Positions 45,994-54,960 of a DNA stretch of 64,000 bases are shown in pieces. The stretch comes from Kordia algicida (lineage in GTDB: Bacteria > Bacteroidota > Bacteroidia > Flavobacteriales > Flavobacteriaceae). Numbering within the stretch: position 1 is the stretch's first letter; each line of letters starts with the position of its first letter. The stretch is taken from NCBI RefSeq assembly GCF_051013375.1, contig NZ_CP142125.1. One strand, given 5' to 3'. A program made the position numbers and the translations under genes. Below the pieces are notes generated by a model, which searched no databases, was not told the origin of the DNA, and worked only from the letters and a program-made list of their open reading frames with translations.

Positions 45994-46596
45994 ATGAAAA
46001 TCCTAATCATCGGTGGAAACGGAACTATCGGTAAAAAACTCACCGAATATTTTAAACAAAAGCACGAAGTACTCGTTGCAGGAAGAACAACTGGTGATGT
46101 AACGGTTGACATCAGTAACAGCGAAAGCGTTCAAAAAATGTTTGATAAAGTTGGTACAGTCGATGCAATTATTTGTGCCGCAGGAGAAGCCAAATGGAAA
46201 CCGTTTGACGAACTTACCGAAGAAGATTATTACATTGGATTTAAGAGTAAATTGATGGGACAAGTGAACTTAGTTCGAATTGGACAACATTATCTTTCAA
46301 AAGGTGGTTCAATCACGTTAACAACTGGAATTCTTGCAGACGATCCTGTACCAATGACCGCAAGTGCCGCCATGGTAAATGGCGCGATTCATAGTTTTGT
46401 AAAAGCCGTAATTTTAGAACTAGAAGGTAACATCCGTGTCAATGTCGTTTCTGCTGGAATGGTAGCTGATGCTGCCGAAAAATACGATGCATATTTTCCA
46501 GGACACAATCCGATTCCGATGCAAAAAGTGGTCAATGGTTATCGTAAAAGTGTGGAAGGACGACAAACAGGAGAAATCATCCGAATTTATAATTAA
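45994..46596 (+). CDS. Short-chain dehydrogenase-like protein without catalytic Tyr
   Basis: 200 residues. The Rossmann start KILIIGGNGTIGKKLTEYF, the NADP-selecting AGRTTGDVTVDIS and DAIICAAGEAKW place it in the SDR superfamily, near the small PRK07578-like group (KSKLMGQVNLVRIGQHYL, GSITLTTGILADDPVP). Where classical SDRs have YxxxK, the sequence reads AAMVNGAIHSFVKA, with no Tyr. That is a trait of this group, so it may still bind nucleotide but its chemistry is unknown. The lipoprotein gene follows after 9 bp. Confidence 0.82.
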   Translation: MKILIIGGNGTIGKKLTEYFKQKHEVLVAGRTTGDVTVDISNSESVQKMFDKVGTVDAIICAAGEAKWKPFDELTEEDYYIGFKSKLMGQVNLVRIGQHYLSKGGSITLTTGILADDPVPMTASAAMVNGAIHSFVKAVILELEGNIRVNVVSAGMVADAAEKYDAYFPGHNPIPMQKVVNGYRKSVEGRQTGEIIRIYN

Positions 46597-46605
46597 TACA
46601 ATATT

Positions 46606-47487
46606 ATGAAGTTACAATATCTCGTTATACTGTGTATATCTTTGTTTTTTATTTCGTGCATACAAACTGAGTCAAAAGGAAAAAATTATGTCTCAGACAT
46701 ACAAGTTGAAGCCAATAAGCTTTCTTGCGATGGAATTGTCATGTCAAATTACCAAGGCGTTATTGATAAATCTGAGTTTATATACGGAGAAAGTATCGTA
46801 CTCAACTACGAAAACATGACTGGTTTTACCTTAAAAGATAGTTTGGCATATCCAGACATGGACATTATTGTCATGAATAAAAAAGGTGATACCGTGATGG
46901 CGAATTCTAATTTACTTAAAAATGATGGCAGAGGTTTTCCTGAGAAAGATTTGAAGCTTCGCAGCGAACTGATTTTTGCAAAACCCATGATGCCCAATAA
47001 TGAATACAATCTAAATATTAATATTCGTGACAAACACAGCGACGCCTATTTTACGCTACGCAAAAACTTCTCTATAATCAACAGTCCGCATGTTAAAACC
47101 AAAAGCAATGGTTTTACATTTGATATTCAATACCTCTATTCAAACACACGAAAACTTTCAATTGTAGATAATGCTATCAAGCTCAACGAAAATATTTTTC
47201 TAATCATAGAAAACTTAGAAGGTTATGCTGTTGATGATTACGGACAAGCAAACATCCAAGCTTCCGCAAGTCTCATAGACGCAAACGGAATTGTTATTAA
47301 TAAAAATGATGATTTGTTTCCAAATTTGGTAAATGCTGCCGATTTAAAAGATCAATTGTACACTTCCATTCAACTGACAGGAACATCACTCAAAAATCCA
47401 ATTACGTATGTATTGACGCTAAAAGACAATAAAACTGGAAACAGCATGAAAACCACATTTGAACTTACTGTAGAAGAATTGAAATAA
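46606..47487 (+). CDS. Hypothetical lipoprotein, 293 residues
   Basis: Signal sequence LVILCISLFFISC with a lipobox cysteine at residue 18, so the mature protein is lipid-anchored in the periplasm or outer membrane. Two beta-rich halves can be seen: residues about 25-160 (FIYGESIVLNYENMTGFTL) and 165-293 (AIKLNENIFLIIENLEGYAV), each ending in a strand like YVLTLKDNKTGN. The resemblance between halves (Y/L-GE/NE-I-L-YEN/IEN-GF/GY) hints at an internal duplication. Family unknown to me. It is likely co-transcribed with the dehydrogenase. Confidence 0.7.
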   Translation: MKLQYLVILCISLFFISCIQTESKGKNYVSDIQVEANKLSCDGIVMSNYQGVIDKSEFIYGESIVLNYENMTGFTLKDSLAYPDMDIIVMNKKGDTVMANSNLLKNDGRGFPEKDLKLRSELIFAKPMMPNNEYNLNINIRDKHSDAYFTLRKNFSIINSPHVKTKSNGFTFDIQYLYSNTRKLSIVDNAIKLNENIFLIIENLEGYAVDDYGQANIQASASLIDANGIVINKNDDLFPNLVNAADLKDQLYTSIQLTGTSLKNPITYVLTLKDNKTGNSMKTTFELTVEELK

Positions 47488-47553
47488 TTAAACAATCTGC
47501 TTTTATTTCTGAACGAAACCCATATTTTTGCTCAAAATTAAACAACTTTACGA

Positions 47554-48132
47554 ATGAGTATTGAGAGAGAAATACAAAAGCGCAGTGGTTCTGCCTGTGA
47601 ATTGTGTGGCGCAACTGAAAAATTAGCGATCTACCATGTACCGCCAAATCACGAAAACAAACTAGAGAAATCTATATATGTTTGCGAAACTTGTCTTTCT
47701 CAAATTGAAGATCCTGAAACAATGGATGTAAATCATTGGCGTTGTTTAAATGATAGTATGTGGAGCGAAGTAAAAGCCGTTCAAATCGTATCTTGGCGCA
47801 TGCTACACAGACTTAAAAAAGAAGGTTGGCCACAAGATTTACTTGATATGATGTATTTGGATGAAGACGATTTGGAATGGGCAGCCGCAACAGGTGAAGC
47901 AGAAGACAAAGAAAATGCCATCAAACACTTAGACGTAAACGGCGTACAATTACAAGCTGGCGATAGTGTAGTTTTAATTAAAGATTTAAATGTAAAAGGC
48001 GCAGGATTTGTAGCAAAACGCGGAACGCCTGTACGAAACATTACACTTTCACATGACAATTCGGAACATATAGAAGGACGCGTAAACGGACAACACATTG
48101 TAATTATTACCAAATATGTGAAGAAAACATAA
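47554..48132 (+). CDS. PhnA-type zinc-ribbon protein
   Basis: 192 residues. The N-terminal zinc site is CELCG (residues 15-19) with CETC near residue 50, and the C-terminal domain (about 125-192; GVQLQAGDSVVLIKDLNVKG, AKRGTPVRNITL, EGRVNGQHIVIITKYVKK) is the SH3-like PhnA domain. Despite the name, the family is not a phosphonate-degrading enzyme by established work on other phn genes, and its role is unsettled. The region between the two domains is acidic and helical (YLDEDDLEWAAATGEAED). A strong terminator follows. Confidence 0.88.
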   Translation: MSIEREIQKRSGSACELCGATEKLAIYHVPPNHENKLEKSIYVCETCLSQIEDPETMDVNHWRCLNDSMWSEVKAVQIVSWRMLHRLKKEGWPQDLLDMMYLDEDDLEWAAATGEAEDKENAIKHLDVNGVQLQAGDSVVLIKDLNVKGAGFVAKRGTPVRNITLSHDNSEHIEGRVNGQHIVIITKYVKKT

Positions 48133-48156
48133 TTTTTCCTCATACAAAAAAACAAC

Positions 48157-48191
48157 ACGGCGTATTTTCAATAGAGAATACGCCGTTTTTT
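48157..48191 (+). terminator. Intrinsic terminator
   Basis: ACGGCGTATT and AATACGCCGT form a perfect 10-bp GC-rich stem with a T6 tail, 25 bp after the PhnA-type gene. Confidence 0.88.
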
Positions 48192-48299
48192 GTACCTTTA
48201 AAAACATCAGTAACAATCTATCAATTAAACAAACAGAAAGCTCATTTGGTATTTATTATTTAAAAACTCAATGGACTTTTTACCTGAAAATATTTTATA

Positions 48300-50081
48300 T
48301 TGAAAACTACATCTAATCATAAAAATAGAAAAATAGCAATCATCGGAATTGGTCCAAGAGGCGGTTATGCACTTGAAAACTTTTTTGAATCATTAGCTAA
48401 AAAAACAAATGAACTTCAAATTCATGTATATCTTTTTGAACAAACAGGTAATTTTGGAAATGGACAAGTGTATAAAACCGATCAAATAGAAAGCAATTGG
48501 ATTAATATTCCTGAGAGAATTCTACTTTTAAAAAAACGAGAAGCAATCAAGTTTTCTGAAATAGAAATTCCATCGTTTCCGTCGTATCACGAATGGACAG
48601 AAAAAGATTTTGAAGAACGCTCTAAAGAAGCCGTAGACAATTATCCGCCAAGAGCGAAAATAGGAAAGTATCTCAATGAACGATTAGCTTCCATCATTAC
48701 GCCACTTCACGAACATAAAATTGCCACGCTTGTAAAAGATACCGTTAAAAAAGTATCATTAACCGAAAATTACAAAGTTTCAATCGCAACAAAAACAGAA
48801 GATTACCACAATCTTGATGAAATTTTACTCACCATCGGACATCAACCAACAGAAGTATCAGAACAACTTTTAGAATGGAAAGAATTTGCTTCAAACAAAG
48901 AAAACTTGGCACTTTTTACGAGTCCGTATCCAATTAGCGACTTTTTAAATCACGAAAAATTAACCACTAAAAGTATTGTTGGAATTAGAGGTTTTGGTTT
49001 GGCAATGATTGATGTCGCAAGAGCAATTGCAATGCGTTTTGGTAAATTTCATATTGAAGATACAAAAACACGCAAATGTACTTTTAAGCCAAATGAAAAC
49101 TATAAAGGCAAAATGATTCCGTTTTCGCTTGACGGATTGCCCGCTGTACCAAAACCACTAAATGCAAGTATTGACGATCTTTTCAAACCAACGGAAACGC
49201 AACTTTCGGACTACGAATCGTTAATTGGGAACCCTGAAACACAGAAAAAAGCATCAGGTGTCGATTTTTTATTAAAAGCATTTGCGCCTATTGCGGCAAA
49301 GATGTATTTGCAATTGGAAACAACATACCACACAGAAAAATTATCACTCAAAGAAACTGAAAATATTATTATAAAATGGTTGAAAGATCCTGAATATAAA
49401 CACGATGCTATTTTGTCAACCGATCAATCCGTAAAAAGTATAATGCAAGATTTTGTAGCAATGGCGACTGGCAAAAAACCAATTAGTCTCGATTTTTGTG
49501 TCGGACAAGTGTGGCGTCATTGTCAACCTTCTATGTATGCCAAATTATCTTTCAACGAATGTGATGAAGATGTTTTTGCAGAAATTATTGCTTTGGACGA
49601 ATCTACAAAACGCTATTCGTATGGTCCGCCAGTAGAAAGCATACAACAAATGATTGCGTTGATTGAAGCCAATGTTTTGGATATGAATTTTGTAAGCGAT
49701 CCCGATTTTGAATTGATTGATAAAGGTTGGAAATTATCTAACAACAACAATACAGAAACGGCAACCGTGATGCTAAATTCTGTACTTGATGCACCAAAAA
49801 TAAAAATTGTAAAATCTTCCATAATTGAAAGTTTACTTTCTTCCGATTTGATTCAAATTGTGCATGACGATTTAGGAATTATGACAGACGAAAATGCTTA
49901 TGTGATTTCTGATGATAAAAAACACAACATTCCCATTGCATTGTTGGGAAGATTAGCAAAAGGAACTATTATTGGTGTAGATGCTATTTTGGAATGTTAT
50001 GGTTCACGACCAAAAAATTGGGCAAAAAAAGCAAGTAATCGACACATATTATCGGTTTCGGGAAGCGATATTTCTTCTTAA
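48300..50081 (+). CDS. FAD/NAD(P)-binding protein
   Basis: 593 residues. KIAIIGIGPRGGYALENFF near residue 12 is the dinucleotide-binding loop of the FAD-NAD(P)-binding (PF13454-like) family, followed by VYLFEQTGNFGNGQVY and SNWINIPER. ILLTIGHQP near residue 178 is the second strand set and GIRGFGLAMIDVARAIAM near residue 224 a second nucleotide-binding-like loop. The start is TTG 48300 in the context TATATTGAAAACT, as for the gene at 14880. It stands alone and converges on the TonB receptor gene. Substrate unknown; related proteins are probable oxidoreductases or N-hydroxylase-like. Confidence 0.78.
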   Translation: MKTTSNHKNRKIAIIGIGPRGGYALENFFESLAKKTNELQIHVYLFEQTGNFGNGQVYKTDQIESNWINIPERILLLKKREAIKFSEIEIPSFPSYHEWTEKDFEERSKEAVDNYPPRAKIGKYLNERLASIITPLHEHKIATLVKDTVKKVSLTENYKVSIATKTEDYHNLDEILLTIGHQPTEVSEQLLEWKEFASNKENLALFTSPYPISDFLNHEKLTTKSIVGIRGFGLAMIDVARAIAMRFGKFHIEDTKTRKCTFKPNENYKGKMIPFSLDGLPAVPKPLNASIDDLFKPTETQLSDYESLIGNPETQKKASGVDFLLKAFAPIAAKMYLQLETTYHTEKLSLKETENIIIKWLKDPEYKHDAILSTDQSVKSIMQDFVAMATGKKPISLDFCVGQVWRHCQPSMYAKLSFNECDEDVFAEIIALDESTKRYSYGPPVESIQQMIALIEANVLDMNFVSDPDFELIDKGWKLSNNNNTETATVMLNSVLDAPKIKIVKSSIIESLLSSDLIQIVHDDLGIMTDENAYVISDDKKHNIPIALLGRLAKGTIIGVDAILECYGSRPKNWAKKASNRHILSVSGSDISS

Positions 50082-50169
50082 TTTTATTTTTTTTATGAAC
50101 GAACTCATCTTGACTTTTTCTGTTTCCTAAAAAAAGCTAAAATTCTAATAATTTAAGCTTGAAGCAAAT

Positions 50170-52476
50170 TTAAAAATCAACACGAAAACTCAAATTCGGA
50201 GTAATGCCCAACGCACGATTCTGAATTTGTGAAACTACTTGATTATCTAAATTGTAATATTCATTCAACACATTCTGCTGATCGAAAATATTCCAAACTG
50301 ACAAACCGATTTTAGCATAAATTTTCTTTTTTTTAGACAATGTCAAACGATAAGTTGTAGAAAAATCTGTTCGAAAATAATCTTCTAGATTTTCAGCATT
50401 GGGCGAATTGTAATTAATTTCTCCATTTACTACAGAAGGATCGCCAACCGAAGTTGTGGGTCTTCCTGTGCGGAAATATGTTCCCAAAGAAAACTCAAAA
50501 TCATTCCATGAATAGGTTCCGCCAAGTGTCAAATTGTGCGTAATATCTAAATTATTTGGAAACTGTTCGCCATTATTTAATGAAGTAAATTCGTAATCAT
50601 TTTTACTCAAAGAATAACTCAGCCACGTATTAAAATCGTGCCATTTTTTATTGAATAACACATCAATTCCGTGTGTTGTATAACTTCCCACAGCATTTAC
50701 AAACTGAAACTGATTCTGAAAACCTTGACTTCGCGTCGTAATTCCATCTACATCTTTTACATAAGCTTCTGCGGTAATCAACAAGTTATTTTTGTTGTAT
50801 TGTACGCCAACGGAAGCTTGTTTGCTTTCAATTAGTGGAACAGAAGTTCCGTTTGCCAACGTCCAACGACGTTTTTCTATTCCTAAAAAATCATTCTGTA
50901 AATCAATTACCTGAGAAATTGCCTGACTTTTATATTCGCCCAAAACGAGCAAACTAAAATGATTGGAAAATTGTTGTCTAAAATTCAAACGCGGTTCAAA
51001 ACGAAAAGTATCAATCTTACCGTAACGATTTCCGCGAATTCCAAACGTCAACATCGTACGGTAACTATCTGAAAAATAATGAACTTCTGAATATACGGCA
51101 TGATTTCGCATCACTTCTTTTCGGTCGCTACGAAATTGCGGATTGCTTACATCTTGAATATTCGTAATGCCAATTTCTGAAAATTGATAACCACTTTCGA
51201 TCGTAAAATTTTCATTGATGCGATATTTTGTATGCAGTTTAATAGCACTGTCTGCCAAATCATTTTCCTGAAATAACCGTTGATTGTCCGTAATATTAAA
51301 ATTGGTTGCTTCCAGATTGTAATTGGAAGTATAAAATTGTAGTTGTGTTGAAAACGCAGGCGACCACTCACGAGTATACGTCAATCCTGTCGCAAAATTT
51401 CGTTGCGTAATTCCACTATTTACAGCTTGCCGCTGATTGTTTAAAGTAGCTTCTTCCGTATAACTCAAATCATTAAAAATATTCAAAAAACTAAACTGTA
51501 AATTGTCTGTTTTAGAAATATCATAAATGAATTTTGTGCTCATGTCATAGAAATAAAAATCTCTATTAGTTGTCGTTGTATTGTTGGTTGCTTGATTGTT
51601 ATTTGTAATATCTGAATCTTGAAAAATTCGATCAAAATAAATTGCGTATGTTGGTGTTTCTACCAAATCAGTAATGGAACGTCGCGCCGAAACTTGTACT
51701 TCCATTTTTTTGTTTAATTGTACTTTGGCAAAACCATCAATGTGAATCAAATTCATTCCAGCACCAGCAATCAAAGAATCGTTTGGATGTGCATCGAGTT
51801 CCATCTGAATCATTCCAGAAACGCCATCGCCATGTTGCGCACTTGTACCGTTTTTGGTCACGGTCACTTTCTTTAAAAAATATGGATTAAACGCAGAAAT
51901 CAATCCAAAAAAATGTCCCGATTGATACATTTTAATATTGTCCCACAATAAAATATTCTGATCGTTTGTGCCACCGCGAATGTTTATGTTAGAAACGGTT
52001 TCATTAATACTAGAAATTCCCGGTAATGCTTGAATGGTAAGTAAAACATCAGGTTCGGTAACGCCGGGTAAAATGCTGAAATTTTTAGGTTTTATGGTAA
52101 TTTGTCCAGTTCTGTTGGTAGAAATTCCAGAAGCAATATATTCGGTCAAATATACTTCATCTAATTCCTGAATTTGATCTTTAAAAACAGTAATGGCAAT
52201 ATAACGTCCGTTGATAATCGTAAACCGAAGATTGGTTTCCGATTCAAATCCGTCAAGTAAATTTTCTAAAGAAGTGTTTTCTGTTGGAGGCGTGACTAAA
52301 ATTGCGTCCAATGTATTATCAACATACGAAAAAACGACATCAAACTGCTTTTGAATTTTTGGTACTAATTTAGACAGTAAAATTTTATCCTCTTGATTTC
52401 CTTGTGCGATAACACACTGAAAATTAAGAAAAAAGAAAAAAAAAGTGAAAAAAGTGAGTACGCGTTTTTTAGTCAC
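50170..52476 (-). CDS. TonB-dependent outer membrane receptor with STN domain
   Basis: 768 residues. Signal peptide (LTFFTFFFFFLNFQCVIAQG), then a secretin/TonB short N-terminal (STN) domain at about 30-115 (LVPKIQKQFDVVFSYVDNT) that signals to FecR, then the plug (PDVLLTIQALPGISS, SNINIRGGTNDQNILLWDNI near residue 165) and a 22-strand-type barrel ending in the expected C-terminal aromatic (LSFRVDF). It overlaps the FecR gene by 8 bp. No SusD-like gene accompanies it, so the substrate may be a siderophore, a vitamin or a small peptide instead of a large glycan; this cannot be settled. Confidence 0.9.
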   Translation of the reverse strand: MTKKRVLTFFTFFFFFLNFQCVIAQGNQEDKILLSKLVPKIQKQFDVVFSYVDNTLDAILVTPPTENTSLENLLDGFESETNLRFTIINGRYIAITVFKDQIQELDEVYLTEYIASGISTNRTGQITIKPKNFSILPGVTEPDVLLTIQALPGISSINETVSNINIRGGTNDQNILLWDNIKMYQSGHFFGLISAFNPYFLKKVTVTKNGTSAQHGDGVSGMIQMELDAHPNDSLIAGAGMNLIHIDGFAKVQLNKKMEVQVSARRSITDLVETPTYAIYFDRIFQDSDITNNNQATNNTTTTNRDFYFYDMSTKFIYDISKTDNLQFSFLNIFNDLSYTEEATLNNQRQAVNSGITQRNFATGLTYTREWSPAFSTQLQFYTSNYNLEATNFNITDNQRLFQENDLADSAIKLHTKYRINENFTIESGYQFSEIGITNIQDVSNPQFRSDRKEVMRNHAVYSEVHYFSDSYRTMLTFGIRGNRYGKIDTFRFEPRLNFRQQFSNHFSLLVLGEYKSQAISQVIDLQNDFLGIEKRRWTLANGTSVPLIESKQASVGVQYNKNNLLITAEAYVKDVDGITTRSQGFQNQFQFVNAVGSYTTHGIDVLFNKKWHDFNTWLSYSLSKNDYEFTSLNNGEQFPNNLDITHNLTLGGTYSWNDFEFSLGTYFRTGRPTTSVGDPSVVNGEINYNSPNAENLEDYFRTDFSTTYRLTLSKKKKIYAKIGLSVWNIFDQQNVLNEYYNLDNQVVSQIQNRALGITPNLSFRVDF

Positions 52477-53365
52477 GTTTTAGAATAATCGAGTTTTGTT
52501 TCTTTTGATACTTCAATTGTGATGGTAAAGTAATCGATTGCAATGCCATATCCATATCTGTATGCGTAAAACTTCCAGTAAAAATCATGGAAGTATCTAC
52601 ATTTTTGGCGTCAACCGTTACATTATACTGTCGTTCAAATTCTTGAATAACTTCTTGTAAAGGTAAACTTTTAAAAGAACTTTCATTACGAATCCATGAA
52701 GGTTCTTTTAGGTTTTCTTTTTCATTGCGGAATTCTTTCCCATTCAGTATCAAATAGCGTTCTCCAGGCTTCAATACAAGAGTTGTATTGTTGTGCGATA
52801 CTTGCACGGCGCCTTCATAGCAAAATACTTCAAACAAATTGTCACGTTGTTTTACATTAAATTGTGTTCCTAAAACAGTGACAATTCCATCGTCTGTTAG
52901 TACGCTAAAGGTGTTTCCTTTTTCGACTTTAAAATACGCTTCACCATCTAAAGTTACTTCGCGTTTCTCTTTCCAAGAATCTTCATCAAATGACAAACTC
53001 GATACAGCATTTAATGTAACTGCAGAAGTGTCTGGTAATTCAACTAATTTTTTATTTGCGGCAACAGTTTCGAAAGTTGTTAGTGTTGGTAGTGTTGCGT
53101 ACATATATGTTCCCAATCCAATTACCAAAATTGCAGCAATTCGTAATAATGGTTTGAACCACGAAGTAGGTTTAGAGGTGTTTTTTGCAGTAGTTTTTAC
53201 AGTATTATACGCTGCTTCAACATCAACCTCAGGCGCTTTAAAATACTGTAAGGCATTGTTCATTTTTGTCAATTCCTCATAATCGTCAAGCTGTTTAAAA
53301 GCTTCCAATTCCTGTGGAGTCAACGCATGATCTAGCCATTTTTGTATTAATTCTTCTCGTTTCAT
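52469..53365 (-). CDS. FecR family anti-sigma factor
   Basis: 298 residues. Cytoplasmic N-terminus with EELIQKWLDHALTPQELEAF, one membrane segment at about 72-92 (LLRIAAILVIGLGTYMYATL), then the periplasmic FecR domain (VELPDTSAVTLNAVSSLSFD, REVTLDGEAYFKVEKG near residue 138, GTQFNVKQRDNLFEVFCYEGAVQV) and a C-terminal STN-like region (LQEVIQEFERQYNVTVDA) that meets the receptor. It should hold the ECF sigma factor of 53669 until the receptor signals. It is separated from the sigma gene by 303 bp filled with repeats. Confidence 0.93.
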   Translation of the reverse strand: MKREELIQKWLDHALTPQELEAFKQLDDYEELTKMNNALQYFKAPEVDVEAAYNTVKTTAKNTSKPTSWFKPLLRIAAILVIGLGTYMYATLPTLTTFETVAANKKLVELPDTSAVTLNAVSSLSFDEDSWKEKREVTLDGEAYFKVEKGNTFSVLTDDGIVTVLGTQFNVKQRDNLFEVFCYEGAVQVSHNNTTLVLKPGERYLILNGKEFRNEKENLKEPSWIRNESSFKSLPLQEVIQEFERQYNVTVDAKNVDTSMIFTGSFTHTDMDMALQSITLPSQLKYQKKQNSIILKRD

Positions 53366-53668
53366 AATCGTTACTTATCTATATAACAACTTATTGTCTA
53401 AAATTCCCCTATGGAATTGTACATGTTGAATTTTGAATTATTTTTCAATCAAAAATCGTAAATCATAAATCCAATCGTCGCTTCGAGTAAAATTTTAGTA
53501 TAAAATTTTGTATCGAGAAGTACTTTAATACGTTTAGTTTCTAAGTAGATCTCGATACAAAAAATGTTATCACATTTTCCACTCGATCAGACGTTTAGTG
53601 AATTACAAATGTTGAATTTTGAATGCTAAACTTTGAATTATTTTCAATCAAAAATCAACAATCGTAAA
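53366..53668. repeat. Composite repeat between fecR and the sigma gene
   Basis: Two arms of about 47 bp face each other at 53476-53522 and 53547-53594. Their inner 13 bp (TTTTGTATCGAGA and TCTCGATACAAAA) pair perfectly over a 31-nt loop. The whole is flanked by direct repeats of about 45 bp beginning GTTGAATTTTGAAT at 53425 and 53611. On RNA it would form a long hairpin between the two genes of the operon. No gene is present. Confidence 0.72.
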
Positions 53669-54184
53669 TCAAAGCTCCTCAATATCCTGTCGCAATTTGC
53701 TCAACGCTCTATAAATACGTTTTTCAACAGCTTTGGTCGAAATGTCTAAAATTGCAGCAATTTCCTTATGTTTTTTTCCTTCCACACGATTCATCAAAAA
53801 AGCAGTCCGTTCCGATTCTGTCAAATTTGCAATAGCACGTTGTAATTTTTGTAAATATTCTTGCTCTTGCATTAAAAATTCTGGATTCTCGTTGGTGTGT
53901 GATCTCGGTTTTATCTTCTGATGTTGCAATACAACTTTATGATGTTTTACTTCATTTAGCATCATATTATTCCCAATTGTAAACACATAACTTTTGGCTT
54001 TTCCAGGAGTTACTTTGTTACAATTTTGCCATAATTTTGTAAAAGCTTCCTGTGCCTTATCTTCAGGATTCAAATAATCACCAAACTTATAGTACAAATA
54101 CGAATACAAGCTTTGGTAATGTTTTTTAAAAAAAGCAGAAAACATTCCTTCGTTACAAATATTATCTTGCAAAGGTTTTGGCAT
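53669..54184 (-). CDS. ECF RNA polymerase sigma-70 factor
   Basis: 171-residue extracytoplasmic-function sigma factor of the Bacteroidota type. Region 2: SLYSYLYYKFGDYLNPEDKA then EAFTKLWQN. Region 4: AIANLTESERTAFLMNRVEG then KHKEIAAILDISTKAVEKRI, the helix-turn-helix that reads the -35 element. With the FecR protein and TonB receptor downstream it forms a cell-surface signalling set. The divergent lipoprotein gene at 54313 is a plausible target. The stop codon lies inside the repeat tail (53611-53671). Confidence 0.93.
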   Translation of the reverse strand: MPKPLQDNICNEGMFSAFFKKHYQSLYSYLYYKFGDYLNPEDKAQEAFTKLWQNCNKVTPGKAKSYVFTIGNNMMLNEVKHHKVVLQHQKIKPRSHTNENPEFLMQEQEYLQKLQRAIANLTESERTAFLMNRVEGKKHKEIAAILDISTKAVEKRIYRALSKLRQDIEEL

Positions 54185-54312
54185 TGGAGTTTATTAAATA
54201 GTGGGCTAAATGTAAACATAAATTTTTTATAAATAAAGGTGGGAATTTTACCGTTTAAGTTGTTTTACTAATAGCATACTAAAAAGATAGAGTATCTAAA
54301 TCTACAAAGTTT

Positions 54313-54960
54313 ATGAATAAAATTGTCTTAATGAAACCTTTAAAAATATTGTTTTTGCTTTTAGTGATGACACTTTTTTTCTATGCTTGTCAGGAAGAAA
54401 ATACCGATGTTTCTTCGCCAGATACTACTGAAACTTTAGTAAATAATGCCACGTTACCACGATTGATGGAACGTATTACTTTATTAGACGGATCAATAGA
54501 TAACATGATTGACAATGCGAATTGTTTTACGGTCAATTTGCCCGTTACGGTTTCTATAAACGGAACAACAGTTGAAGTAAATAGTACAAATGATTATGCG
54601 ACAATTGTAGGATTGCTAAATCAGTCAAACGATACTGCGGTTTCAATTTCATATCCAATTACCATTACTTTGAGTGATTATTCAGAAATTATCATAGAAA
54701 ACGAGGAAGTACTTATTTCGCAAATTTCAAACTGTTCAGGACCAAATCAGCCAGACATCGACATTGAATGTATTGATTTTCAATATCCGTTTAGCATTGC
54801 GGTTTTTGATGTAAATTTTGAAGTGATTGAAACACAAAATATCACAGATGACGAATCGTTGTTTTATTTCTTGGAAACGCTTTCAAGCGGTGTTGTAGCA
54901 AGTATCAACTATCCGATAAGTTTGGTAAATGCTGATGGAAACTGTAATTGCTGTCACTAG
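54313..54960 (+). CDS. Lipoprotein, N-terminal part of a frameshifted gene
   Basis: 215 codons. The signal ILFLLLVMTLFFYAC has a lipobox cysteine at residue 26. Two related beta modules follow: NCFTVNLPVTVSINGTTVEV ending SISYPITITLSDYSEIIIEN, and ECIDFQYPFSIAVFDVNFEV ending SINYPISLVNADGN. The second module stops short and the reading frame ends in CNCCH. Its missing end is found in the next frame. Removing one base near 54942 joins both parts into one 669-residue lipoprotein. It diverges from the sigma/FecR/receptor operon and may be part of the same surface system. An ATG at 54331 is an alternative start. Confidence 0.75.
   Translation: MNKIVLMKPLKILFLLLVMTLFFYACQEENTDVSSPDTTETLVNNATLPRLMERITLLDGSIDNMIDNANCFTVNLPVTVSINGTTVEVNSTNDYATIVGLLNQSNDTAVSISYPITITLSDYSEIIIENEEVLISQISNCSGPNQPDIDIECIDFQYPFSIAVFDVNFEVIETQNITDDESLFYFLETLSSGVVASINYPISLVNADGNCNCCH

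Noticed and set aside
50082..50169. Terminator between the convergent FAD-binding and TonB receptor genes
   Set aside because: Only short AAGCT/AGCTT matches are present; no stem of useful length.
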